Of a stretch of DNA of 64,000 bases, positions 9,336 through 17,322 are shown piece by piece. Both the position numbers and the translations under genes were made by a program. Every line of letters starts with the position of its first letter. Positions within the stretch are counted from its first letter, which is position 1. The notes under the pieces are model-generated. The model ran no database searches and was not told the DNA's origin. It worked only from the letters and a program-made list of their open reading frames with translations. The stretch comes from an uncultured Flavobacteriales bacterium (lineage in GTDB: Bacteria; Bacteroidota; Bacteroidia; Flavobacteriales_D; Parvicellaceae): assembly GCA_913030835.1 (NCBI GenBank), contig CAJWDP010000009.1, forward strand, positions 1 to 64,000, written 5' to 3'.

Positions 9336-9842
9336 ATGAAAGGTGAAAAAACACTCATTTTAGATGAATTGCAGTGCAGACAAAAAATTGATCGTATTGC
9401 TCACGAGATCAATGAAAATTTTTCAGAAGCAGAGAAATTATTTGTTGTTGGAATTGCTAAAAGAGGCTACAAAATTGCAGAGCTGATCAACAAGGTCTTA
9501 GAAGAAATTTGTTCTTTCGAAACTATATTGGTTAAAATTGAGCTGGATAAAGATCATCCTCATACGAACGAAGCAAAGCTTGGTGTTCCTTTGCAGGACC
9601 TGCATGAACAATCTGTCGTTCTTGTAGATGATGTGCTTAATTCGGGTAAAACCCTCATTTACGCATTATCCCACATTCTTAAAGCCAATATCAAATTACT
9701 CAAGACCACGACATTGGTAGATAGAAGACATAGAAGATACCCGGTAAGAGCAGATTATGTAGGCCTCACCTTGTCCACTACGCTGCAGGAACACATCTCC
9801 GTTGAGATCGATGACTCAAACGTCAAGGTATACTTAAAATAG
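9336..9842 (+). CDS. PyrR-like phosphoribosyltransferase
   Basis: The protein has 168 residues from the ATG at 9336; a TTG at 9300 would overlap the previous gene and add nothing conserved. The PRPP-binding loop is VVLVDDVLNSGKTL, the type I PRTase signature, and the N-terminal helix and VVGIAKRG loop fit the PyrR/uracil phosphoribosyltransferase group. PyrR proteins bind UMP and PRPP and can regulate pyrimidine genes or act as a weak UPRTase. Bacteroidota homologues are uncharacterised to my knowledge. The last 20 bp overlap the convergent shikimate kinase gene. Confidence 0.85.
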   Translation: MKGEKTLILDELQCRQKIDRIAHEINENFSEAEKLFVVGIAKRGYKIAELINKVLEEICSFETILVKIELDKDHPHTNEAKLGVPLQDLHEQSVVLVDDVLNSGKTLIYALSHILKANIKLLKTTTLVDRRHRRYPVRADYVGLTLSTTLQEHISVEIDDSNVKVYLK

Positions 9843-10341
9843 AATTGTAAAGGCTTTCAACAGAAGGCATTTCTAAAGTCAAATCAGCGCATTTATAGAT
9901 CGATTCCCGTTTGTTAAGCTCTTCCTTTAAAAAGGATTTGAGACGATCTTTATTTAGTTGAATCAATGGCCGTTCAATCGAATTCTTAATCCTGTCGTGC
10001 AAAACATCTAAAGGCCATTCAAGATAAATAGTATAACCGCTACTCATCATTCGTTCCATATTATCTTCATAACATGGCATACCCCCTCCCGTTGCTATTA
10101 TCTTTCGATCATTGTCCTTCATGATTGAAAGAAGTGCATTTTTCTCCAGTTTTCTAAAGTGTCCTTCACCTTGGTTTTCAATCAGTTGTTTGACAGATGA
10201 TCCTTGCATCAAAGCAATATAGTCATCCGTATCGATGAATCGAATTCCTAATCTTTTTGCAACAGCAGCACCCATTGATGTTTTACCTGCTCCCATAAAA
10301 CCTAAAAGATAGATCGTATTGTATTTGTGCTCCTCTTTCAA
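9823..10341 (-). CDS. aroK: Shikimate kinase
   Basis: The 172-residue P-loop kinase has Walker A GFMGAGKTSMG, the shikimate-binding DTDD aspartates (DTDDYIA), the GGGMP glycine motif and the lid segment with R (ERPLI). It phosphorylates shikimate at the 3-OH in the chorismate pathway. Length and motif order match AroK throughout. It is convergent with the phosphoribosyltransferase gene (20 bp overlap at the 3' ends). Its start lies 27 bp from the start of a plus-strand gene, so the two divergent promoters overlap. No other aro genes are adjacent. Confidence 0.95.
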   Translation of the reverse strand: MKEEHKYNTIYLLGFMGAGKTSMGAAVAKRLGIRFIDTDDYIALMQGSSVKQLIENQGEGHFRKLEKNALLSIMKDNDRKIIATGGGMPCYEDNMERMMSSGYTIYLEWPLDVLHDRIKNSIERPLIQLNKDRLKSFLKEELNKRESIYKCADLTLEMPSVESLYNSILSIP

Positions 10342-10368
10342 ACTATTAAATTCGTAAAAAATTCTTCC

Positions 10369-11532
10369 ATGAAGCTGATTGAAGTAACGTCACAAAACGA
10401 AGTTAAATTATTTCATAAAGTTCCACGCGTAATTTACCGGTCGGATTCGAATTGGATTCCTCATATTGAATCGGATATCGAAAAGATTTTCGATCCGGAA
10501 AGAAACAAACTTTTTGTTAACGGAAAGGCCATTAGATGGGTTGCAGTGAATACACAGGGTGAGATTGTTGGAAGAATTGCTGCTTTTGTTAACCCGAAAA
10601 CATCGAACACCTTCCAACAGCCAACCGGCGGTGTTGGATTTTTTGAGTCCATTAATAATCAATCCGTTGCTAATTTACTTTTTGATACAGCTAAGACGTG
10701 GTTGCAGGATAACGGTATGGCAGCCATGGATGGACCCATTAACTTTGGAGAAAAGCAAGAATTCTGGGGACTGCTTGTAGATAATTTCACATCACCAAGC
10801 AGCTATATGATGAATTATAATCTAGAATACTATAAGGATCTATTCGAAAATTACGGATTTCAGGTATACTACTTTCAATACATTTTCAAACGAGATCTTT
10901 ATGTTCCTGCACAGCCTGTTTTTGTTAGAAAATACAATCAAATGAACAGCGATCCGAACTACAGAATCAGCAATGCGAGAAAAATGACCACTGACCAAAT
11001 TGCGGCAGATTTCAGAACGGTATACAATGGAGCATGGGGCAAACACGATAATTTCAAGGAAATGGCTGAATCCACTGCAAAAAAGGTAGCTAAATCATTG
11101 AAGCCAATCATGGATCCAGACATTGTAGTGTTTGTCTATTACAATGATGAGCCGATTGCATTTTACATCAATATACCGGAGCTCAATGAAATATTCAAAT
11201 ATGTAAACGGTAAGCTTAATCTTTGGAATAAGTTAAAAGTTTGGTATCATTTGAAAAGGAAAACGCCTAAAACCATGGTTGGAATTGTATTCGGTGTAGT
11301 GCAAGAATTTCAAGGCAAGGGAATAGAAGGTGCCATGATTAAATGGACAGAGGAAAACATTGTTACTCTAAATCGATACGACGAAACAATTATGACCTGG
11401 ATCGGAGACTTTAATCCCAAGATGATAAGAGTATGTGAAAATCTAGGTGCAGAAAAATTCAGAACTCTTGCAACGTACAGATTCTTGTTTGATCGGGAAG
11501 CCAAATTCGAGCGTTGCCCTATTGTCGAATAG
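10369..11532 (+). CDS. Uncharacterised GNAT-fold (acyl-CoA N-acyltransferase-like) protein
   Basis: The ATG at 10369 gives 387 residues starting MKLIEVTSQNEVKLF. The central and C-terminal regions resemble acyltransferase-fold proteins: EIVGRIAAFVNP, GPINFGEKQEFWGLLVDNF, and late motif GVVQEFQGKGIEGAMIKW, which looks like the acetyl-CoA-binding (Q/R)xxGxG/A loop. This matches a widespread Bacteroidota family of about 380-400 residues with no proven function that I know of. A TTG at 10327 would extend it into the divergent aroK promoter and is less likely. No signal peptide, so cytoplasmic. Confidence 0.7.
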   Translation: MKLIEVTSQNEVKLFHKVPRVIYRSDSNWIPHIESDIEKIFDPERNKLFVNGKAIRWVAVNTQGEIVGRIAAFVNPKTSNTFQQPTGGVGFFESINNQSVANLLFDTAKTWLQDNGMAAMDGPINFGEKQEFWGLLVDNFTSPSSYMMNYNLEYYKDLFENYGFQVYYFQYIFKRDLYVPAQPVFVRKYNQMNSDPNYRISNARKMTTDQIAADFRTVYNGAWGKHDNFKEMAESTAKKVAKSLKPIMDPDIVVFVYYNDEPIAFYINIPELNEIFKYVNGKLNLWNKLKVWYHLKRKTPKTMVGIVFGVVQEFQGKGIEGAMIKWTEENIVTLNRYDETIMTWIGDFNPKMIRVCENLGAEKFRTLATYRFLFDREAKFERCPIVE

Positions 11533-11581
11533 ACAAAAAAATTGAGGCAAATAACCTTTCATCCAATTTTATCTTCAACCT

Positions 11582-11613
11582 TTTGCAAATCTGTAAAATG
11601 AATATATATTTGC
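11582..11613 (+). promoter_or_regulatory. Canonical Bacteroidota promoter of tRNA-Lys
   Basis: TTTG at 11582-11585, a 19 bp spacer, then TATATTTGC at 11605-11613. This is an exact match to the TTTG-N19-21-TAnnTTTG consensus and ends 20 bp before the mature tRNA 5' end. Confidence 0.8.
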
Positions 11614-11633
11614 ACTCGCTTTGAAGCGGGAAT

Positions 11634-11706
11634 GATTCGTTAGCTCAGTTGGTAGAGCACCTCCCTTTTAAGGAGGTGGTCCTGGGTTCGAGCCCCAGAC
11701 GAATCA
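11634..11706 (+). tRNA. tRNA-Lys (anticodon UUU)
   Basis: A 73 nt cloverleaf: acceptor stem GATTCGT pairs with ACGAATC, D arm GCTCAGTTGGTAGAGC, anticodon stem CCTCC/GGAGG with loop CTTTTAA (anticodon TTT at 11667-11669), T arm CTGGG TTCGAGC CCCAG and discriminator A. The 3' CCA is not encoded. A canonical promoter lies upstream and a strong hairpin terminator directly downstream, so it is a single-gene transcription unit. Confidence 0.98.
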
Positions 11707-11709
11707 CAT

Positions 11710-11739
11710 AAAAGCCATTACATATGTAATGGCTTTTTT
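11710..11739 (+). terminator. Rho-independent terminator after tRNA-Lys (perfect 28 bp palindrome)
   Basis: Positions 11710-11737 form a perfect inverted repeat with GCCATTAC arms, flanked by A-run and T-run (six T at 11734-11739). It sits 3 bp after the tRNA. Because it is symmetric it can also end the minus-strand adhesin transcript, whose stop is at 11771. Confidence 0.85.
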
Positions 11740-11770
11740 GGTTTAGTTACTTAAGATTGTTTCCATTAAA

Positions 11771-14700
11771 TCAGCGAACCAAAGTTACGTGACCTTGGAA
11801 GGTATGGTCCATATTCGTTGCTTCAGCACGCATCGTTATTTTCCAAACATATACCTCTGACGGGGCTAATGTACCATCCACAGTTCCATCCCAACCCAAA
11901 CTAGTGTGTTGAGACTGAAAAATAATTTCACCCCAACGATTAAAAATCAATAATTCGTAGGAGGTATCAATATGGCCTAAAATACTAGGCATGAATACAT
12001 CATTCACATTGTCACCATCCGGCGTAAAAGCATTTGGAGTATATACAATGAGCTCTGGACCTATAACCAAAGGATAGGATATAGAATCAGCGCAACCTTC
12101 ATCAGAGATAGCTAACAATTCAACTACATAAACCCCAGTATCAGGAAAAGTATATAAACCATCGTAATCACTGCTTTGATCCAATCCTGCATAATCCCAT
12201 AAGAATTGTGTCCCACCTGCACTCATATTTGTGAATTCGATCGTAGAGTTCAGTATCGTCGTCGGTTGGGGGCCGAAACTAAAATCGGCTGTCGGATATG
12301 CAAAAGCATTGATCACGTTCATCGAGTCAAGTGTATTCATGCATCCATTCGCATCCGTGATGGTTAATGACACATCATAGCTGCCTAAATTGTATGTAAC
12401 CGTTGGCCCTGTGCAATCGGTTGATGTTCCACCAATTCCAAAGTCCCAAAAGCAGCTCACTGAACCAGCGGAGGTATTGCTAAAGTTGGCGGTTACGGGC
12501 TCACATCCGGAAGCTTGATCAACAGAAAAAGAAACATCAGGCAGAGGATTAATGATCACGTTTGTCGTGTCAGAAGATCCACATCCACCAGGAATAGTAT
12601 AAATAACAACGGTAGTTCCTGAACCGGCCACGGAAGGATCAAATGTTCCTGTAGCAGGATCTGTAATTCCTGTTCCTGACCATGATCCTCCAGGATTAGC
12701 GGCAGACATAGTGATTGCTGTTGCATCCACACAAAATGGTCCAACAGGGTCAATAGCCGACGAGGTATTGGGAATTACAGTGATCTCTGTTGTCCCTGTG
12801 TCACCGCACATACCTGAAATCTCGTAGGTAACCGTCCAGTTTCCTACTCCGGCTGTTCCAGGATCAAATGTACCCAAAACAGGATCTAGAATTCCATTCC
12901 CACCCCAAGAACCGCCTCCGTCGACAGCACTCAGGTAAACCACCGGCTCACCAACACAATATGGACCAACAGGAGCAATCGTGGCATCCATGTTGGGATT
13001 TATGGTAATATCAAACGTTTTAGTATCTCCACAGGTTCCGGAAATATCATACGTTATCGTATGTGTACCCGTGCCTGCTGTTAAAGGATCAAAGGTTCCT
13101 AAACCAGGATCTGTTATTCCATTTCCACTCCATAGGCCACCCGGATCAACAGCCGTCAAGTTCAAGATTGGATCCAGCTCACAGAATGGCCCTACTGGAG
13201 CAATAGTGGCATCCTGTTGAGGCAATACCAAAATGTCTTCAGTATCCGTATCGCCACATGCACCTGAAATTGTATACGTCAACGTATGTGTTCCAGGACC
13301 TGCAACCAAAGGGTCGAAAATTCCGAGTGCCGGATCTGTTATGCCTGTTCCAGACCATGTACCACCGGCTTCGGCAGCTACTAGTGTGGTAGCAACCGCA
13401 TCATCGCAATATGGTCCAGCAGGTGTAATTGTAGCATCTCCATCAGCAATCACCATAATATCCTCTGAATCCGTGCTTCCACAAGAGCCAGGAATTGAGT
13501 ACGTAATTGTCCATGTGCCTGCACCTGCAACCGAAGGGTCAAAAGTACCCAAGGCAGGATCTGTTATTCCTGCACCCGACCAAGTACCACCGGGATCAGT
13601 TGCTGTAAGATTGACAGCTATGTTACTCTCACAAAATGGAGGTACCGCAGATATAGTGGCATCGAGAAAAGCATTTACAACAACATCATACGTGCTGACA
13701 TCAGGACAACTGCCACCTATACTATAGGTAATTGTATGTGTACCCGAACCGGCAACAATAGGATCAAATAACCCAGCAATCGGATCTGTAATCCCTACTC
13801 CACTCCAGGTTCCACCCGGGTCTGCTCCTGAAAGATTAACCGCAGCATCATTTGAACAAAATGGTCCTGCCGGCAGAATTGTTGCATCTGCATCAGAATT
13901 TACTAAAAAATCTTCTGTATCCGTTGATCCGCAAGCACCCGAAATCGTATACGTTACGGTATGAGTTCCAGGACCTGCTGTAGATGGATCGAAAGTACCT
14001 AAAGCTGGATCTATAATACCCATTCCGCTCCAAACTCCGCCCGGATCGACCGACATCGCATTGATCGCTGGATCACTTTCGCAAAATGGTCCGGCAGCAG
14101 AAATTGTAGCATCTGCCATTGAATTGACAATTACATCTATGGTTTGAACATCAGGACATACACCTCCAACGCTATAGGTAATCGTGTGGGTTCCTGAGCC
14201 CGCCGATGCAGGATCAAACGACCCCAATAAAGGATCTGTAATCCCAGTTCCACTCCAGGTACCTCCCGGATCTGCTCCTACCATAATAACAGCCGGGTCA
14301 ATCGTACAATAAGGTCCTACAGGTGTAATGGTCGCATCCGCATCTGCATTTACCGTTATGCTTTCCGTGTCAGAGCTACCGCAAGAACCGGGAATCGTGT
14401 AAGTGATTACAAAGGTTCCTGCGCCCGCAGAAGACGGGTCAAAAGTACCTGCAAAAGGATCCGTAATTCCTGCGCCCGACCAAGTGCCACCAGGATCGAC
14501 TGCAGTCAACGTTACGGGTATATTACTCTCGCAAAATGGTCCGGCCGGTGCAATAGTGGCATCAAAACTGGAATTAATCTGCACATCAAATGTTTGAATA
14601 TCCGGGCAAGCACCTCCTACACTGTATGTAATCGTGTGTGTGCCAGATCCAGCCGTAGATGGGTCAAATGAGCCAGTCGCGGGATCTGTGATACCCGTTC

Positions 14701-16243
14701 CACTCCAGGTTCCACCAGGATCTGCTCCTACCATCGTGACCATAGGATCCCCTGGGCAAAAAGGTCCAATTGGCGTAATTGACGCATCAGCATCAGAATT
14801 AATGGTAATCGATGTTGTTCCTACATCTCCACACGCCCCCGAAATGGAATACGTAATTGTATGAACACCTGAACCAGCAGTCGCAGGATCAAAGGTGCCT
14901 GCAGCGGGATCAGTTATACCCGTGCCCGACCATACACCTCCGGGATCTGCTCCCACAAGACCAATACTTGGGTCACTTTCACAAAACGGTCCAACCGGGG
15001 TTATCGTCGCGTCTAACGTGCTATTTACAGTAATTGAGGTTGTTTGCACATCAGGACATAATCCGGATATAGAATACGTAATCGTGTGCGATCCTGGGCC
15101 TGCAATAGCAGGATCAAATGTGCCAGCCGTGGCATTCGATATGCCGGTTCCTGACCACGTCCCTCCCGGATCAACCGCTACCAGTGTAACTGCAGGATCT
15201 CCTGTGCAAAAAGGTCCGACGGGAGTAATTGTAGCATCGGAATTTGCTATGACGTCAATCGTTTCGGTATCTGTTGCCCCACAGGGCCCAGAAATGGTGT
15301 ATGTGATAACATGAGAACCCACACCTGCAGTTACAGGATCAAATGTTCCTGCAGCAGGATCAATTATTCCTGTTCCGGACCAGGTTCCACCTGGATCCAC
15401 AGCAGTAAGTGTTGTAGGGGACGACGATTCACAATATGGCCCTGCCGCTGAAATAGTAGCGTCTGCCAAAGCCCCTCCGCTAGTAACGGTAACAGTTGCT
15501 GTTGACACGCAACCCGTATTATCTGTAACCTGCACCGAGTATGTTCCGGCACAAAGCCCAACTGCGGTTTGTGTTGTTTGACTCCCCGCAGCAGCATCCC
15601 ATAAATAAGAATATGGCGCAACACCACCTGCTCCAACCGTAGCAGTCGCGGTTCCATCACATGCACCTGAGCATGATTCAATCGCCATGCTCATTGTTGG
15701 TGGCAAACAACAGCTAGTCGCACAGGAGTACCATACGGTAACATTTGGCACCCTCGGAGTAAAGCTCATTCCAAAAGGATAGGCTTTTCCTGTACCCTCC
15801 AATATTTGAATGTTGGCATCCGCAACAATTACATTTCCAACTGCAGTACCATTCGAATAATTACCTCCTGTGGTATTGCTTGCGGTTATGTAGAAACCGG
15901 CAACATCACCTGCACATAGAAATTCGGAAAAGGTGATAGGAATAACGGTATTCGTTCCTGCAGTAAATGTAACGCTGTTCGCTGTTCCCAGAAGTGTCCA
16001 TGCCGCCGCATTCGTTTCGTTACCTACATGTGTGCCGCCAATCGAATAGATTTCCATATCGTAGGTGCCATTGTCATAGTCCATCGCCAGCTGTGTAATA
16101 TTTACAGAGGTGATCGCAACAATATCGAACATGATACCGCTCTGTCCATTGTTGGTAAATTGAGGCGTAGACAGAGGTCCACACTGTGCCATAACGCCAA
16201 ATTGTACTAGAAGAAAAAGTAAAAGTGTAAAACCATTTTTCAT
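11771..16243 (-). CDS. Giant repeat adhesin: SprB repeat, 13 x 75-residue repeats, PKD, T9SS type B C-terminus
   Basis: The 1490-residue surface protein has a signal peptide (MKNGFTLLLFLLVQFGVMAQ), an N-terminal beta domain, then a SprB-type repeat at about 190-257 (SYLWDAA, GTYSVQVTDNTGC). Thirteen tandem units of about 75 residues follow (residues 260-1234), each with DATI, GPFC, DPGGTWSGTGI, GTFDP, ITYSI and C(G/P)D. Next are a PKD-like region (FWDFGIGG) with a second beta-sandwich, and a gliding-motility-associated C-terminal domain (TPNAFTPDGDNVNDVF, FNRWGEIIF), the type B T9SS signal. Two Cys per unit suggest disulphides. The likely role is a filamentous adhesin. Its ATG overlaps the upstream small gene's stop (ATGA), implying coupled translation. 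Confidence 0.93.
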   Translation of the reverse strand: MKNGFTLLLFLLVQFGVMAQCGPLSTPQFTNNGQSGIMFDIVAITSVNITQLAMDYDNGTYDMEIYSIGGTHVGNETNAAAWTLLGTANSVTFTAGTNTVIPITFSEFLCAGDVAGFYITASNTTGGNYSNGTAVGNVIVADANIQILEGTGKAYPFGMSFTPRVPNVTVWYSCATSCCLPPTMSMAIESCSGACDGTATATVGAGGVAPYSYLWDAAAGSQTTQTAVGLCAGTYSVQVTDNTGCVSTATVTVTSGGALADATISAAGPYCESSSPTTLTAVDPGGTWSGTGIIDPAAGTFDPVTAGVGSHVITYTISGPCGATDTETIDVIANSDATITPVGPFCTGDPAVTLVAVDPGGTWSGTGISNATAGTFDPAIAGPGSHTITYSISGLCPDVQTTSITVNSTLDATITPVGPFCESDPSIGLVGADPGGVWSGTGITDPAAGTFDPATAGSGVHTITYSISGACGDVGTTSITINSDADASITPIGPFCPGDPMVTMVGADPGGTWSGTGITDPATGSFDPSTAGSGTHTITYSVGGACPDIQTFDVQINSSFDATIAPAGPFCESNIPVTLTAVDPGGTWSGAGITDPFAGTFDPSSAGAGTFVITYTIPGSCGSSDTESITVNADADATITPVGPYCTIDPAVIMVGADPGGTWSGTGITDPLLGSFDPASAGSGTHTITYSVGGVCPDVQTIDVIVNSMADATISAAGPFCESDPAINAMSVDPGGVWSGMGIIDPALGTFDPSTAGPGTHTVTYTISGACGSTDTEDFLVNSDADATILPAGPFCSNDAAVNLSGADPGGTWSGVGITDPIAGLFDPIVAGSGTHTITYSIGGSCPDVSTYDVVVNAFLDATISAVPPFCESNIAVNLTATDPGGTWSGAGITDPALGTFDPSVAGAGTWTITYSIPGSCGSTDSEDIMVIADGDATITPAGPYCDDAVATTLVAAEAGGTWSGTGITDPALGIFDPLVAGPGTHTLTYTISGACGDTDTEDILVLPQQDATIAPVGPFCELDPILNLTAVDPGGLWSGNGITDPGLGTFDPLTAGTGTHTITYDISGTCGDTKTFDITINPNMDATIAPVGPYCVGEPVVYLSAVDGGGSWGGNGILDPVLGTFDPGTAGVGNWTVTYEISGMCGDTGTTEITVIPNTSSAIDPVGPFCVDATAITMSAANPGGSWSGTGITDPATGTFDPSVAGSGTTVVIYTIPGGCGSSDTTNVIINPLPDVSFSVDQASGCEPVTANFSNTSAGSVSCFWDFGIGGTSTDCTGPTVTYNLGSYDVSLTITDANGCMNTLDSMNVINAFAYPTADFSFGPQPTTILNSTIEFTNMSAGGTQFLWDYAGLDQSSDYDGLYTFPDTGVYVVELLAISDEGCADSISYPLVIGPELIVYTPNAFTPDGDNVNDVFMPSILGHIDTSYELLIFNRWGEIIFQSQHTSLGWDGTVDGTLAPSEVYVWKITMRAEATNMDHTFQGHVTLVR
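12543..15466 (-). repeat. Thirteen 225 bp tandem coding repeats in the adhesin
   Basis: Thirteen in-frame units average 225 bp (75 residues) with no spacers. Units 2, 4, 6 and 8 carry the CPD variant near the end of the unit; the others carry CG. Units 2-5 resemble 6-9 position by position (3 and 7 share CESDP and GGVWSG; 5 and 9 share CESNI, SGAGITDP and PGSCGS), which indicates a four-unit block duplication. Confidence 0.85.
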
Positions 16244-16593
16244 CGCTTCACCTTCCCTTCCGTTTTTGTATTTCTAACTGTTGTTACATACCATTTCGCG
16301 TCAAAAAATTGATCTGACAATAGCGTAATGGTTTCAGTAGCAGCGTCATAAGTAGCTCTTGTTACTCCTCCTTGATTTCTTAGTTGATGCAAAACTTTGT
16401 CAATTTGATCAGTCTGTTTTATAGGTTGCGTATCCTTAATTTGAGGATTATCTGAAACGTTAGTTTTGACACGAAGTGTATGCGCTACCAATTCTTTCCC
16501 CAATTGATTGGAGGCAACCCAAGACAATTCCTGTCCAAAGGACATATTCGTGAAAAATAAGAAGCAAAAGCTAAAAGATATAAGATGTTTCAT
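16240..16593 (-). CDS. Small secreted protein coupled to the adhesin
   Basis: The 117-residue protein has a clear signal peptide (MKHLISFSFCFLFFTNMSFGQ). The mature part contains a lysine/aspartate-rich segment and ends near TYDAATETITLLSDQFFDAK then TKTEGKVKR. I do not recognise the family. Its TGA overlaps the adhesin ATG in an ATGA arrangement, so the two are almost certainly translated from one transcript, with this gene first. It may be an accessory or chaperone-like partner of the adhesin (inference). The 189 bp upstream to 16782 holds divergent promoters and nothing else seen. Confidence 0.75.
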   Translation of the reverse strand: MKHLISFSFCFLFFTNMSFGQELSWVASNQLGKELVAHTLRVKTNVSDNPQIKDTQPIKQTDQIDKVLHQLRNQGGVTRATYDAATETITLLSDQFFDAKWYVTTVRNTKTEGKVKR

Positions 16594-16771
16594 AGGCAGA
16601 ATAAATCAGTGTATCACTTAATTTACAGGACGAAGAAATTTTGTAATGGTTGTCAATCGGCAATGTTGTATGCAAAATAATATTTTTATCGAAACCATTG
16701 TTCGGGTGAAGTAAAAATGCGCACATTGTTAGAATATAAAACAGATTAACTCAAGGTTACGTCATTTTTTC

Positions 16772-16779
16772 TATATTCG
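16772..16779 (+). promoter_or_regulatory. Probable -7 element of the SiaC-like gene
   Basis: TATATTCG at 16772-16779 ends 3 bp before the ATG at 16783 and is one mismatch from TAnnTTTG. No clear TTTG was seen at the right distance upstream. A transcript from it would have almost no leader. Confidence 0.3.
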
Positions 16780-16782
16780 ATT

Positions 16783-17163
16783 ATGCAAAAGTTGTTTATT
16801 CAAGGGTCCAAAATCACTCCGGAAATTTCCGGTGATCCGGAATCCGGCCAAATTCAAATTATTGGTCGATCCATTCCCGAGAACGCAACAGGTTTTTATA
16901 AACCATTACTAGATTGGATCAATTCCTACAAGAAAGAACCAAACAGCAAAACTCAGCTCTCTTTTCATTTAGACTATTTGAACTCGATTTCCCAAAAGAT
17001 CATCTATGATATTTTAGAGCAAATGGTCGAAGTCAACTCAAAAAGTGAGCTTATCGTATTGTGGAAATACGACGAAGATGATGAAGAAATTCTCGACGAA
17101 GGCAAAGTATTCAAATCTAGATTTGATCTTGATTTTCAATTGGTCGAAGTTCCTGATAATTAA
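16783..17163 (+). CDS. SiaC-family regulatory protein (DUF1987)
   Basis: The 126-residue protein starts MQKLFIQGSKITPEISGDPE and contains GQIQIIGRSIPENATGFYKP and a DYLNSISQKI segment, all diagnostic of the DUF1987/SiaC family. Pseudomonas SiaC is a STAS-like protein whose phosphorylation state, set by SiaB kinase and SiaA phosphatase, controls a diguanylate cyclase. The phosphosite there lies in the segment equivalent to LNSIS, where serines are available. No SiaA, SiaB or cyclase gene is adjacent. A paralogue lies at 54093-54485. The promoter of the following tRNA-Leu begins just after this stop. Confidence 0.85.
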   Translation: MQKLFIQGSKITPEISGDPESGQIQIIGRSIPENATGFYKPLLDWINSYKKEPNSKTQLSFHLDYLNSISQKIIYDILEQMVEVNSKSELIVLWKYDEDDEEILDEGKVFKSRFDLDFQLVEVPDN

Positions 17164-17166
17164 TTC

Positions 17167-17175
17167 TATATTTGC
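17167..17175 (+). promoter_or_regulatory. -7 element of tRNA-Leu
   Basis: TATATTTGC at 17167-17175 is a perfect TAnnTTTG(C) match, 17 bp before the tRNA. The best upstream candidate is ATTG at 17139-17142, with a 24 bp spacer inside the SiaC-like coding region, longer than the usual 19-21. Confidence 0.6.
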
Positions 17176-17192
17176 CATCCGAAACAAGCGCT

Positions 17193-17276
17193 GCCCAAGT
17201 GCTGGAATTGGTAGACAGGCATGGTTGAGGGCCATGTGTCCGTACGGGCGTGAGGGTTCGACTCCCTCCTTGGGCA
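17193..17276 (+). tRNA. tRNA-Leu (anticodon GAG)
   Basis: An 84 nt class II tRNA. Acceptor stem GCCCAAG pairs with CTTGGGC, the anticodon stem is CATGG/CCATG with loop TTGAGGG (anticodon GAG at 17227-17229), followed by a long variable arm (TGTCCGTACGGGCG), T loop TTCGACT and discriminator A. The 3' CCA is not encoded. Confidence 0.97.
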
Positions 17277-17322
17277 CTTTAGCACACCCTTTTCGATTCA
17301 GGTAGTTTTCAATTTCCTTTGG

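Noticed and set aside
12981-15314. Several long plus-strand frames opposite the adhesin
   Set aside because: They mirror the repeat units (recurrent GSVIPVPDHVPPGS) and result from base bias on the antisense strand of a tandem repeat.
12543-15466. Periodic repeats as a CRISPR array
   Set aside because: The period is 225 bp, in frame and coding, with no short conserved repeats separated by unique spacers and no cas genes.
17045-17305. Open frame reading through tRNA-Leu
   Set aside because: It spans the whole tRNA and its promoter and its translation is the tRNA arms read as protein; not a gene.
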